64,000 bases of DNA from Pseudogymnoascus destructans (GCF_001641265.1 NW_020167539.1:735480-799479), one strand, 5' to 3'; positions 41,271-51,549 are shown, counted from the stretch's first letter. Translations and numbers: made by a program. The notes: generated from the letters alone by a model not told the origin.

Positions 41271-42608
41271 TTAAGCAGCAACGCTGAAAGTGCTCAACAA
41301 GCTCCCGGTCACCGAGTTGAGGAAGGTGCTGACCTGGTTAGCGGTCAAGCTGGCGGGGAAGGTAGCATCATCGCTCAGCTTCTGGATGTTGGCAGTGCCA
41401 TCCGCGCCGTTGAAGATAACCGCCAACTTGACAGTTCCGCTGGTTGGGCGAGCGAAGTAATCAGAGCTTCCACCAGGGGCGTTGGTGTGCAGAGTAGACT
41501 TGCAGCGCTTATCCCCCGACATCAGGACCTCCGCGATATCAAACTCTCCGCATCCGGTAGTCCAGCACGAGCAGCTCGCCTCACCGTACTGGAGGGTTCG
41601 CGGGATCTGAGCATTCAGCATCCAGACAGCAGGCATATCAGCGTTGAAGCCGGAGGTGGCGTCGGAGGGCATGCCGAACTCGAGGAGGAAGACCTTATCC
41701 GCGCCGTCGAAGCCGTGGTACGCGACGGAGCCGGGGCGCGTGTAGCCGCAGCTGTCACCAGCGACGCACTCCTTGTCGGTGAAGATGGCGAACTCCTTGT
41801 TGCTGCCGATCAGGGCGTCCGCGAGAACGGAGGAGGAGGCGGCGGCGCCAGTGCCCGCGGAGTTGAGGTAGGAGAGGGAGTTGCCGAAGACGTTGTCGAA
41901 GATGCCGGATCCGGAGCCGCCGTAGTTGCCGAGGAAGGTCAGGCCGTCGAGGGTCTGGGATGCGGCGTCGTAGTAGCCGCTGCGGGTGTAGGCGGCGTTG
42001 GGGTCAGCGGTCTGCTTCTGCTTCTGCTTGGCGGCTGCGACGACGGCAGCGGGGACTGCGACCTCAGGGGCGGGTTTGGCGGGTTTGGCGGGTGCGGCGG
42101 CGGCGGGGGATGGGGCGTCGGTAGCCTTTGCGCCGCCGGGGCCGAAGTAGTTGTTCTCCCAGGTCTGGACGACGCCGTCAATGGTGGCAGTCACGATGTC
42201 GGCGCGCTTCTCGACGGACTCCTTGAGCGCGCGCGCGTGGAAGGCCTTGTGGCCGTGGCGGCTGTGGGAGTGGGTGTCGCGCTTCTTGGGGGAGCCGGAG
42301 GTCTTGGTGTAGGCGGCGACCTGCTTGAGGGTGATTGGGCCGCGGAAGTGGAGGGAGACCTCCTCGTCAAGGGGGGCGAGGGAGCCGGAGTAGGGGACGG
42401 GGGTGGTGGCGCACTTGCCGTCGGAGCCCATGGAAGTCACCTTGTTGTAGGAGCCGGCGTGGCCGACGTTGGAGTACTGGATGGCGTCGACGAGCTGGCA
42501 GAAGTAGTTGCCGCCATCGAGGATGGAGCCGGAGGCGCACTGGTCGGCGAGGGCGGAGGAGGCGGCGAAGGCCAGGATGAGGGAGGCGATGCGCATGGTG
42601 AAATGCAT
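41271..42608 (-). CDS. Tos1-like secreted cell-wall protein
   Basis: A 445-residue single-exon protein with an N-terminal secretion signal (MRIASLILAFAASSALA, after an alternative first Met four codons upstream). Next comes a Tos1 N-terminal-type Cys domain (ASGSILDGGNYFCQLVDAIQ, then KCATTPVPYSGSLAPLDEE), a linker with dibasic KR sites and Ala/Pro/Lys-rich repeats (about 105-220), and the Tos1 C-terminal domain (GLTFLGNYGGSGSGIFDNVF, SCGYTRPGSVAYHGFDGADK, FNADMPAVWMLNAQIPRTLQ, CSCWTTGCGEFDIAEVL). Yeast TOS1 encodes a covalently bound wall protein of the glucan-acting type and is cell-cycle regulated; an exact activity is not established. The acidic GEFDIAEV block could hold the catalytic residues. 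Compositionally it is very GC-rich, which creates a long false frame on the other strand. Confidence 0.9.
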   Translation of the reverse strand: MHFTMRIASLILAFAASSALADQCASGSILDGGNYFCQLVDAIQYSNVGHAGSYNKVTSMGSDGKCATTPVPYSGSLAPLDEEVSLHFRGPITLKQVAAYTKTSGSPKKRDTHSHSRHGHKAFHARALKESVEKRADIVTATIDGVVQTWENNYFGPGGAKATDAPSPAAAAPAKPAKPAPEVAVPAAVVAAAKQKQKQTADPNAAYTRSGYYDAASQTLDGLTFLGNYGGSGSGIFDNVFGNSLSYLNSAGTGAAASSSVLADALIGSNKEFAIFTDKECVAGDSCGYTRPGSVAYHGFDGADKVFLLEFGMPSDATSGFNADMPAVWMLNAQIPRTLQYGEASCSCWTTGCGEFDIAEVLMSGDKRCKSTLHTNAPGGSSDYFARPTSGTVKLAVIFNGADGTANIQKLSDDATFPASLTANQVSTFLNSVTGSLLSTFSVAA

Positions 42609-42663
42609 TTTGAGATGTGGGATAGGGGGTGTGGTTTACGGGATATAGGATATAGGATATAGG

Positions 42664-42718
42664 AGTGATGAGTGATGAGTGATGAGTGATGAGTGATGAG
42701 TGATGAGTGATGAGTGAT
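42664..42718. repeat. 7-bp tandem repeat (GATGAGT)n
   Basis: About seven copies of GATGAGT run without interruption just upstream of the Tos1-like start. Preceding GGATATA repeats lie at 42640-42662. Confidence 0.9.
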
Positions 42719-42961
42719 TGATTGAGCGATTGATCGTTAATTTCGTGGGCGGTAAGGAGTGTGATTTGGAACTATGCGTCGTCCAGCGGTTTGTCTTATT
42801 GCATCAAATGAGTGAATGTCAGTTGGTGTCTCGTCCCAAGTCTTTGAATCCTGCTTCGCAAAAAACTGGTTTTGTTTCGGTGATGGTGATGAAAGGTGGA
42901 AGATGGAAAGGTTGACTGGGGGGGGAGGGGAGGGTAGTATTTAAAGAGGATTCTTACTGGG

Positions 42962-43325
42962 GTGGAAAGTGGGATTGTGGTGTGGATGAGTAAACTGACT
43001 CTGGACTGGACCGTGCAGGGGGGGAGGGAGGTGGGATGGGTGTGGGATGGGAGTGGGATGGGAGTGGGATGGGTGGTGGGGATGGGTTGGGTGGTGGTGG
43101 TGGGTGGTGGTGGTAAAAGGCTGGTGGGTGGTGGTGGGTGGTGGTAAAAGGCTGGTGGGTGGTGGTGGGTGGTGGTGGAAGGCTGGTGGGTGGTGGTGGG
43201 TGGGTTTAGGGTTGGGTGGTGGGTGGTGGTGGAAGGTGGAAGGCTGGATGGGTGGTGGTGGAAGGCTGGATGGGTGGAAGGCTGGATGGGTGGAAGGCTG
43301 GATGGGTGGAAGGCTGGATGAGGGC
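42962..43325. repeat. G-rich minisatellite (GGTGGTGGGTGG, then AAGGCTGGATGGGTGG)
   Basis: Purine-rich strand with GGTGGT-type arrays to about 43235 and then four tandem AAGGCTGGATGGGTGG units. Runs of G triplets could form quadruplexes. No gene. Confidence 0.85.
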
Positions 43326-43614
43326 GATGGGCGCTCGTGCAAGATTAGACGGGAGATTAGTGTCCAAATGGGCCTGTTCCTGGCTGCGATGAGCTGTGAT
43401 TGGATGGGATGTGACCCTGAAACATGAATAGTGTGGGTGAAGTGAACAGGCTGTGGGTGCCGAAGGGGTCTAGCGTGGTGTTAGTGTCAGGTACGCGTCA
43501 TGTTAGCGTCAGGTACGCGTCAGGTACCCTCGTGTCCCTCCTCTCTCTTCAGTACCTGGCGCCTGTGGTCCATCTCACTCATATCCACAACCCCACACCA
43601 CACACGCCTCCATT

Positions 43615-43870
43615 CCCACCGTCTATTCCCACTCCCTCCATTCCCACTCCCTACATTCCCACTCCCTCCATTCCCACTCCCTACATTCCCACTCCCTCCA
43701 TTCCCACCCCCTACATTCCCACTCCCTCCATTCCCACCCCCTACATTCCCACTCCCCCTCCACTCCCTCCATTCCCACTCCCCCTCCCCCTCCACTCCCA
43801 CCCACTCCCTCCATTCCCACCCCCTACATTCCCACACTCCCCCTCCACTCCCCCTCCACTCCCCCCCACT
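43615..43870. repeat. 15-bp minisatellite (ATTCCCACTCCCTCC)n
   Basis: Tandem ATTCCCACTCCCTCC and ATTCCCACTCCCTAC units alternate for about 250 bp. Open frames across it are artefacts of the repeat. Confidence 0.9.
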
Positions 43871-43911
43871 TCGGCATTAAAGGCGGTTGCCAAGACAGGA
43901 GAGAGCCCCGG

Positions 43912-44012
43912 GAATGTGTGTCTGTATGTCCAGAATGTGTGTCTGTATGTCCAGAATATGTGTCTGTGTGTCCTGAATGTGTGTCTGTGTGTCCAGAATG
44001 TGTGTGTCTGGA
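43912..44012. repeat. 18-bp tandem repeat (TGTGTCTGTATGTCCAGAA)n
   Basis: About five imperfect copies of an 18- to 20-bp unit. No gene. Confidence 0.85.
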
Positions 44013-44216
44013 CTTTGGGGTGGTACTGCCTGCGCCCCCGGCGAGAAAGTACAGTAGCCCGTGGTGGAGCTTCGTAACTTCCGGTAATCGGCCATTGGCC
44101 AATCGCAATGACTCCACTAACCCTCTTCCGAAGTTACCAGCAAAACCCACACAACTGCCTCGCCACACACTGCCCAAATAGTCCGCATTATACTTCCCTA
44201 CAACAATCATTCTCAA

Positions 44217-44305
44217 GCGGCTTTAGCTCACTTGGGAGAGCGCCAGACTGAAGATAACTTCGGTTCGATATCTGGAGGCACTGTGTTCGATCCACAGAAG
44301 CCGCA
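44217..44305 (+). tRNA. tRNA-Phe (anticodon GAA) with a 16-nt intron
   Basis: Acceptor GCGGCTT/AAGCCGC is perfectly paired, with discriminator A at 44305. D arm GCTC...GAGC. Anticodon stem CCAGA/TCTGG with anticodon GAA at 44250-44252. T arm CTGTG-TTCGATC-CACAG. A 16-nt intron (about 44254-44269) sits one base after the anticodon. The mature length is 73 nt. Confidence 0.95.
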
Positions 44306-44497
44306 AACTACTGCGAGTCAAGGAACACCTTGACTAACGAACACTTCTTTTTGGCGCTGGGTGAGACGGGAGGGTTGCTTTTTTGGCGGGGGCGCCTAGC
44401 TGAGATAGATGGTTAATCGTCGGAACCTGCGTCTGTTCACCGCCACTCCTCAACAAAACCTCTACTATAGTTGTCCATAGTAGTTAGATAGTATTTA
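44306..44497. other. Spacer, no gene
   Basis: A short region between the tRNA and pogo element C. A TTTTT-containing terminator-like stretch lies near 44347. Confidence 0.45.
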
Positions 44498-46002
44498 ACG
44501 TATTTCCCAATCGAACCGTGCACCCGGTCGAACCGTGCAAAATAACCACCAAAACGCGTCTTCCTTCCATACAACTAATATGTCTCCAACACAAGCTTAT
44601 TCTTCTAATCAAAAAGGTAGGATTCTTTTAGCTATACAAGCAATTAAATTATATCAATTTCGAAGCGTACGAGCTGCTGCAATAGCATACGATATACCTC
44701 CTCAAACCCTTCGTGATAGGATAAAAGGAACAGCTCCCCAATGCAACTCACCCTCAAATACTCAAAGGCTTACTTCTCAAGAAGAGGAAGCTATCGTACG
44801 ATACATTCTCGACCTTGATTCGCGTGAGGAATCAACTCGTACGGGTGGTCAATTCCTCCATTCATTATTTTCAAAGGAGCAACCCACCTCTCGTCATGGT
44901 ATAACGACGACGAGGTACAACTCCCACGCGATTGGGTGATTACATTAAGTGAAAATGGGTGGACTACAAATGCAATTGGTTTTGAGTGGATTCAGCATTT
45001 TGAGAAACATACTCAGAGTCGTACGAAAGGAGTATATCGTCTCCTAATTCTTGATGGCCACGAGTCACATATTTCAGTCCAATTCCAACAGTATTGTCAA
45101 GAGCACCTAATTATTACCCTCTGTATGCCACCACATTCATCACACCTCCTCCAGCCTCTTGATGTTGGGTGTTTTAGCCCACTAAAGCCCTCATACGGAA
45201 AGCAGGTCGAGGGTCTCGTACAACTCTGTATTCACCATATCACAAAGCTTGAGTTCCTCTCTGCCTTTAAAGAAGCGTATAAAGCTGCATTTACAGCACA
45301 GAATATTAAGAGTGGCTTTCGAGCAACAGGTAATTATAATAATCTTTATAGTAAATACTACTAACTTAGTTATAGGGTTAGTTCCGTACAATCCAAATAC
45401 TGTCCTTTCGCACCTTGGTCTCCAACTAAAAACACCAACCCCACCACCTGTTGAAAAGGAGACTTGGACCTCAAAGACACCCCAGAATGCGACTGAAGTT
45501 GAATTCCAAACAACACACCTTAAGAATCGAATCGTACGACATCAGAATAGCTCTCCAAGTTCAATAAATGAGGCATTTGACCAGCTTGCTAAAGGAGCTC
45601 AAATAATGGCCCATTCATTTACACTCCTTAAAGCTGAAGTCAAGGCGCTACAGCAGGCGAATGTGCTCAAAAAGCGAAGGGCAAGCAAGCGAAGGAAGCG
45701 TATTCAATTAGGTGAAGCTTGACAATTGAGGAAGGTGATGAGCTCGTACGGAGTACTCAAACTCAGGAGGAGGAGGGTGGTGATGCCACACAGGGTCAGC
45801 GCAGGAAAGGGAAACCACGACGATGTGGCACATGTAATCAAGTTGGACATAATGCTCGTACGTGCAAAGAGGTATTAGATTCAATTACTGTAGATAGCTA
45901 GAGTGTTTTAAAGGGTTGTTGTTATAATATACCTACAAAGTTGTATTTTGGTGGTTATTTTGCACGGTTCGACCGGGTGCACAGTTCGATTGGGAAATAC
46001 GT
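44498..46002 (+). mobile_element. Fot/pogo element C, internally deleted
   Basis: The inverted repeats are about 57 bp and begin ACGTATTTCCCAATCGAAC, at 44498 and, inverted, up to 46002, with TA flanks (44496-44497 and 46003-46004). TCGAACCGTGCA occurs twice, 17 bp apart (44511 and 44528). At 1505 bp it is about 400 bp shorter than elements A and B because the front of the DDE core is deleted. Confidence 0.93.
44580..45901 (+). pseudogene. Fot/pogo transposase C, deleted, with a genuine intron
   Basis: The N-terminus (MSPTQAYSSNQKGRILLAIQ, then FRSVRAAAIAYDIPPQTLRD) is a pipsqueak-type HTH. A deletion near 44850-44930 removes the second HTH and the first DDE block and shifts the frame. The frame from 44936 then contains LSENGWTTNAIGFEWIQ, YRLLILDGHESH and LLQPLDVGCFSPL. 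A 46-nt intron (45330-45375; GTAATT, ACTACTAAC, TATAG) separates GFRATG from LVPYNPNTVL. Splicing restores the sequence seen without an intron in elements A and B (GFAATGLVPYDP in B). A further frame break near 45720 precedes the zinc knuckle CGTCNQVGHNARTC. The DGHESH variant replaces the usual DGHGSH. Confidence 0.88.
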
Positions 46003-46283
46003 TATATGCAATTCATTTAATAGAAGGGACTCCTCTATCAAATGCTCGTGAGTGGCTCCTAGAGAACCCCTCTGAAACAGCAACTACTGCTAGTCAGATT
46101 TTCAAAGTGCCTAAATCAACGATACAGTCAAGTATCAGCCGACTAGCCTAGCAGCTCCTACACTAAGGGGGCTAGAATAAGCTACTCTCTACTGTGTAGA
46201 CAGAGGCCATAAAGAAATGGATCCTTAAACAGTATTACCTAGGGCTTAGAGTAACTAGGAATATGATATTTGCTGTTGTCTAT
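46003..46283 (+). pseudogene. Pogo transposase N-terminal remnant
   Basis: EGTPLSNAREWLLENPSETA, TASQIFKVPKSTIQSSI, then, across two in-frame stops, NKLLSTV...EAIKKWILKQYYLGL and TRNMIFAVVY. This is close to the N-terminal half of the protein at 19457-20209. Element C inserted upstream and an LTR-F copy downstream cut it off at 46283. Confidence 0.8.
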
Positions 46284-47361
46284 TGTCATACTGACATTCG
46301 TTGCACTCAGTTTGCTATCAAACTCAAGAGCAAACTTAGAAATCTCCTCCTCAAACCTACAAGTCACTATACATATTTTGGCTTGTCACACCAACAACAA
46401 GAGCAATACTACTCAACGATTGCTACAACCCTCTATGATTCATTACACGTCATTGCTCCTTAGTTACTGGGCCAATATGACCACATAGCATATCTCTACA
46501 ACCCTCTATGATTCATTACATGACATCACTCCTTAGTTACTGGGCTAATACTACACATGACATATCTCTATCAACTAGAGGCCTAGGAACATGAACGATA
46601 GCTCCAAAAGCTTCTACAACCCTCTATGATTCATTACACGTCATCGCTCCTTAGTTACCCACAAGATTGGTTAAGTTATGACATAATTTGTCTATAGGGG
46701 TACTCTGACCTTGGACCTCCTTTCACTTCCTATATGTAAGGATGCCTCCGTACCTAGATACTCGAAGAACCTGTCTCAGAACTGTTACGGTCACTACAAT
46801 CATGGAATCCGACTCGGTGGGGTTTCGAACCAGTAGAGGAGCATATAGCGAGTTACACTATAGTGGGGGACGGTAAGTGTATAGGGTTCAGGGCCGATGT
46901 AGACCTGTTGCGGTGGAAGGTTCAGGGCTAGGGTTGGGATAACCGAGTCGGGCCCGTTTCGGGAGTTAAGGAAACAGACTCAACGGGGTTCCCCCTTCAT
47001 CTTTTTTGTATCCTTCGTAGTAGACCTATAGGATAGCATCCGTTTAGCCTCCGACTCGCACTCTCATATGCTATTACTGTGAGCTGGGTGCCCTGTGTCC
47101 TGACACTATAGGCTAGGAACCTAGGAGATGGTTCTATGGGATTCTCTTACGTCAACTACAGTTACCAAGCCTGGTTAGTCATGGAAAGTCTTGGAAAATG
47201 AGAGAACTACACTCCTTTAGCATAAATAGGATTGCCCTTTCCTTAAGAAAGGGCAAGCAGACAATACAGTAAATCGACTATCACATACTTCCACGTCTTT
47301 TCCAAGCTTCCAAGCATTGATCTTGTTACTCCTTGTTTCTGAAAAGTCAGTGAGGTGCTAA
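46284..47361 (+). repeat. LTR-F copy 5, interrupted and truncated
   Basis: It begins TGTCATACTGAC at 46284, is split by a solo chromovirus LTR (46735-47105) and resumes at 47106 up to GTCAGTGAGGTGCTAAC at 47361. The final roughly 200 bp to CATTACA are replaced by another LTR. Confidence 0.85.
46735..47105 (+). repeat. Solo chromovirus LTR
   Basis: A 371-bp TGTAAGGATGCC...TGTCCTGACA sequence with a CTATA duplication on both sides (46730-46734 and 47106-47110). It differs from the 22.8-kb element mainly near its 3' end (CATCCGTTTAGCC, ATTACTGTGAGCTGGG) and so belongs to a sub-lineage shared with 1303-1515 and 50215-51549. Confidence 0.93.
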
Positions 47362-48025
47362 CTGTTACGACGGAACAAGAAGGCTGGCCAACTACAGGAC
47401 AGGAAGGAGGGAGGTCGCATGAGACTGGCCCTGGTACCTGGAGGGGCAGCGGGGAATAGTAGTTCCGAAAGTATCACGTGACGGACTCGCAGGATGATGA
47501 GAAGAGTCCTAAGAGTCCAGGACTCCGAGGACTCGAGTGAGTTCCCAGGAGTCCACTAGGCACGTGATGGACTCGCAGGATGATGAGAAGAGTCCTAAGA
47601 GTCCAGGACTCTGAGGACTCGAGTGAGTTCCCAAGAGTCCACTAGGCACGACGCCACTATATAAGTAGATAGTATTTCCTTAGATAGGAGCTTCGTGCTC
47701 AACTCAATACAGTATTTGTTATATACTAGTAACGTGTTACTTGAAGCCTTTGTGTCTGATCCCCTGCCTCCTCTGATAAGTAAACCTTTACGCAAGAGAA
47801 CCTCTGTGTCTTCTATTGTTTAGAAGTCAGCGTTACAGACGCCACTATATAAGTAGATAGTATTTCCTTTGATAGGAGCTTCGTGCTCAACTCAATATAG
47901 TATTCTTTACAATACTGTAACGTGTTACTTGGAAAGCCTTTGTGTCTAATCCCCTGCCTCCTCTGTCAAGTCAACCTTACGCAAGAAACCTCTGTGTCTT
48001 CTATCGTTTAGAAGTCAGCGTTACA
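47362..48025 (+). repeat. Different LTR (LTR-G) followed by a partial second copy
   Basis: 47362-47837 reads TGTTACGACGGAAC...GTCAGCGTTACA, with inverted ends TGTTACG/CGTTACA, a TATA box (CTATATAAG near 47658) and an internal tandem duplication of about 85 bp (ACTCGCAGGATGATGAGAAG near 47485 and 47571). The last 188 bp, from the TATA box onward, are repeated at 47838-48025. No 5-bp duplication is found. It abuts the broken copia polymerase exactly at its catalytic motif. Confidence 0.75.
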
Positions 48026-48365
48026 CATATGTGACTATAAGAATTCCAGTCTTTAGGTTGCAGTAGATGCTCTGGTCACTTGCGCATGCTAAGAATCCAA
48101 GTCCGTATAGAGCTTTTGTAAGCTCTCTTTGCCATAGTCGAGGCACTTGCTTAAGTCCGTAGAGAGCCTTCTGTAAGAGGCACATCCATTCTGGTGCATT
48201 CTTCAAAATGCGCCCATTAATTTCCCAATCTAGGGGGACCTCCATGAAAATCTCTGTGTCTGTATTAGAGTTTAGGAATGGTCCTATAACATCGGCTTGC
48301 TCTATTTCAAGTCCGTAGTAAGCTGTAAGTGTGATTGCATCTTGCATACTCCAGCAAAGGTCTGA
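48026..48365 (-). pseudogene. Copia reverse transcriptase fragment
   Basis: DAITLTAYYGLEIEQADVIG, FLNSNTDTEIFMEVPLDWE, CLLQKALYGLKQVPRLW and LIVTYV are standard copia RT blocks (LNADVDTAFLNG-, LYGLKQAPR- and YVDD-type). The frame stops right after TYV, where LTR-G begins, so the two catalytic Asp residues of YVDD are lost. Confidence 0.88.
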
Positions 48366-50082
48366 TCAAAGTCAATTCCCTGTTCCTGTCTAAATCCTTT
48401 TGCAGCCCAGTGAGCCTTTCGCTTTGCGATTGATACATCCTTGTCTCTCTGGTTTTGAGGACTAGCTTTCCTGGAATCGCCTTCGCATTTGGTGTCCCTT
48501 TATGAGCAAGGTTTTGGTATTCCTTCTGAATAGCAGCTTGCCATTCCAGCCAGTCTGCTTTCTGCTTTGCTTCTTCAATTGAGTTTGGATCATCATAGAT
48601 CGATGTATGTGCCCCTGCTGTATATGCTGTAATGTATGCTTCATTAAAAGTCGAACTTTGATTCTGTGACTATGTGAGCTTCATAGCTTGAGCAGGTTGA
48701 CTGCGAGTCTGATTGCAAGTAACTCTATTGAACTCTGGTTTTAGGATATAAACCTTACGAGCTCTTTTAGTTGTGACATCAGGCAGTGGCTCTGTGTCTT
48801 CTTCATTGATTTCAGGAGTATCTAGCATTTGGTTTTCTTGCTCAGATTCAGATTCTAAGAGCTCATTTTCATCTTCATGATGCTCTTCTTCCTGTGTCTT
48901 AGAGACTTTCTTGATCAGCTCTGTGTCAATTTCGTCACCCCTGGCTCTATAAGGCAGGGAGATAGATGCATCATCCTCATCCTTTTCTTCTTCTGGGAGT
49001 GGCTTTGAAATCAGACCTCCCTCATTGAATCTGACATTTGAGGAGCGTACAATCCTGTTTTCAAGTGGTCCTCTTCTTGTTGGTATATAGATCTTGAAAA
49101 TGTGAGTTCCCTCATATCCAACTAGAATTCCTACTTCTGCTCTCTCTGCGATTTTCGCACTTGTAACTCTGCGCTCCTTTGGGATTTGCACATATGTTTT
49201 GCATCCAAGGACTCGGAAGTGTGCAACTGATGGGCAATTATCCTTTCCTGGATTAAGCTTGTCCATAAGAGCTTCATAAGGTGTTTGTCAATGCAGTTTG
49301 ATAGTCACTATGCAGTTTGTGATGTGTACAACTGAGTCGAGTATAAGGGGCCAGAGGAACTGTGGAATTGCCATATCAATCATGGCTGTTCTTGTACATT
49401 TGCAGATAATCCCAATTGAGGGCTCTGAGGTTCCATCCTGTTCTGGATTATATGGAGTTGTCATTTCAACAATCTGTCCAAGATCTTCTGCAAGTTCTGT
49501 AAGCTTCTTTGGGCTGTATTCCTTTCCACCATCCATTCTTCATTTCTTGATAACTTTGTCAAATTGAGTATTTACCATCTTCTGGTATTTAAGAAGAGCA
49601 CTATATGCTCCATTCTTTGTGGTGTGAAAGTAGGCCCATCTAACAGTTGTTGCCTTTTCTGTGAAGATAATTGCATACTTCTTCTTTCCAATTCCTTGTG
49701 GAGTAATCATAACTACATCAATGTATATTTCATCAAATGGTTTGAGATTCCTGTCTGCTGCTTGCTTGCGTACATGTCTCTTTGCCTTTCCTCTTTCACA
49801 TGGGTCGCAAAGTTGGAGATCCTCATCTTCCTGTTCTTGTGGATTGAGGTCTTCTTCCTTAGAAATAACCATGCCTTTTACAAGCTTTGCAGTCTTCTGC
49901 ACATTTGGTAGTCCAAGATGTCCAAACCTGCAGTGCCATAGTCGAATTGAGTGAGATGTCTCCTTCTTGTGAGTGATTGCTGGAAATGCAAAAGTTTGCG
50001 ATGCTTCAATTATCATCATATTTTTATCAAACCTAAACATTGCATAGCCGTTCTTATTTAGTACAAGGTTCTTGTCTGTAAT
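48366..50082 (-). pseudogene. Copia integrase and linker, broken
   Basis: From 50118 on the minus strand: LQCSITDKNLVLNKNGYAMF, then the GAG-pre-integrase block RLWHCRFGHLGLPNVQKTAK and LCDPCERGKAKRHVRK (zinc-binding H/C residues). The DDE core has FDEIYIDVVMI and, after a shift near 49540, MDGGKEYSPKKL and TPYNPEQDGTSEPSIG. After another shift near 49280 comes LNPGKDNCPSVAHFRVLGCK and an acidic linker. The second Asp block (usually DNGxE) appears as DGGKEY. Several frame breaks make it non-functional. Confidence 0.85.
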
Positions 50083-50214
50083 AGAACACTGCAATGCGCA
50101 ACAGACGATGGAGAACACACTCTACACTTGTCAAAAGTTCAATATCTCCCAAACTGTGGGATTAACATCTTAAGAGCTTTCTTGCTCCAAAGATGTTAAT
50201 CCCACAGTTTGGGA

Positions 50215-51549
50215 TGTAAGGACACAGGGCACCCAGCTCACAGTAATAGCATATGAGAGTGCGAGTCGGAGGCTAAACGGATGCTATCCTATAGGTCTAC
50301 TACGAAGGATACAAAAAAGATGAAGGGGGAACCCCGTTGAGTCTGTTTCCTTAAGTACCTGAAATGGGCCCGACTCGGTTATCCCAACCCTAGCCCTGAA
50401 CCTTCGACCGCAACAGGTCTGCATCGACCCTAAACCCTACACCCTTACCGTCCCCCACTATAGTGTAACTCGCTATGTGCTCCTTGTCATACTGACATTC
50501 GTTGCACTCAGTTTGCTATCAAACTCAAGAGCAAACTTGGAAATCTCCTCCTCAAACCTACAAGTCACTATACATATTTTGGCTTATCACACCAACAACA
50601 AGAGCAATACTACTCAACGATTGCTACAACCATCTATGATTCATTACACATCATCGCTCCTTAGTTACTGGGCCGATATTACCACATAGCATATCTCTAC
50701 AACCCTCTATGATTCATTACATGACATCACTCATACTACCACATGACATATCTCTACCAACTAGAGGCCTAGGAGCATGAACGATAGCTCTAAAAGCTCC
50801 TACGAACCTCTATAATTCATTACATGTCATCGCTCTTTAGTTACCCACAAGATTGGTTAAGTTATGACATAATTTGTCTATGACATAATTTGTCTATGAC
50901 ATAATTTGTCTATGACATAATTTGTCTATGACATAATTTGTCTATAGGGGTACTCTGACCTTGGACCTCCTTTTACTTCCTATAGGCTACGAACCTAAGA
51001 GATGGTTCTATGGGATTCTCTTACGTCGACTACAGTTACCAAGCCTGGTAAGTCATGGAAAGTCTTGGAAAATGAGAGAACTACACTCCTTTAGCATAAA
51101 TAGGATTGCCCTTTCCTTAAGAAAGGGCAAGCAGACAATACAGTAAATCGACTATCACATACTTCCACGTCTTTTCCAAGCTTCCAAGCATTCATCTTGT
51201 TACTCCTTGTTTCTGAAAAGTCAGTGAGGTGTTAACCTCTGACTTACCCCTGAGTTCCCAGACTCAACATTTGTTGCAACTTGTCTGAACCACTTCACTA
51301 CATCACACACCTGATTGCTGCGTTGTGGAATAGTCTAAGCTAAGACCCTTTGGCTCTGTTTTCTAAGACAGTGTGTTGTCTTAGTAAATTCATCCCTTCC
51401 TTGGGTGGCTAGATTCTCACATCTGGTGCACCCACCATTACACTCCTCTACTGGTTCGAAACCACACCGAGTCAGATTTCATGCTTGTAGTGACCATAAC
51501 AGCTCTGAGGCAGGTTCTTCGAGTATCTAGGTAAGGAGGCATCCTTACA
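50215..51549 (-). repeat. Solo chromovirus LTR, reverse, split by LTR-F
   Basis: Starts TGTAAGGACACAGGG at 50215 and ends ATCCTTACA at 51549, with a TGGGA duplication on both sides (50210-50214 and 51550-51554). The complete LTR-F copy 6 lies inside it. In reverse orientation it is the usual roughly 372-bp LTR. Confidence 0.92.
50485..51442 (+). repeat. LTR-F copy 6, complete, with target duplication
   Basis: 958 bp, TGTCATACTGAC...CCATTACA, flanked by CTCCT on both sides (50480-50484 and 51443-51447). It is longer than copy 4 because it has five tandem copies of the 16-bp unit TGACATAATTTGTCTA near 50870-50945. Confidence 0.93.

Noticed and set aside
40033..41274. Short Pro/Ser-rich frames between the transporter and Tos1-like genes
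   Set aside because: Low-complexity CCCCATT and CT-rich sequence generates them in several frames at once.
41487..42662. 391-codon Gly/Val-rich plus-strand frame opposite the Tos1-like gene
   Set aside because: A compositional shadow of the GC-rich coding strand; no domain is recognisable.
43615..43870. Regular short repeats considered as a CRISPR array
   Set aside because: Units are directly adjacent with no unique spacers, and the genome is eukaryotic.
43424..44077. Open frames of 126-217 codons with Pro/Ser/Thr-rich repeats
   Set aside because: They are created by the 15-bp minisatellite; the repeat period is a multiple of three so stops are avoided by chance.
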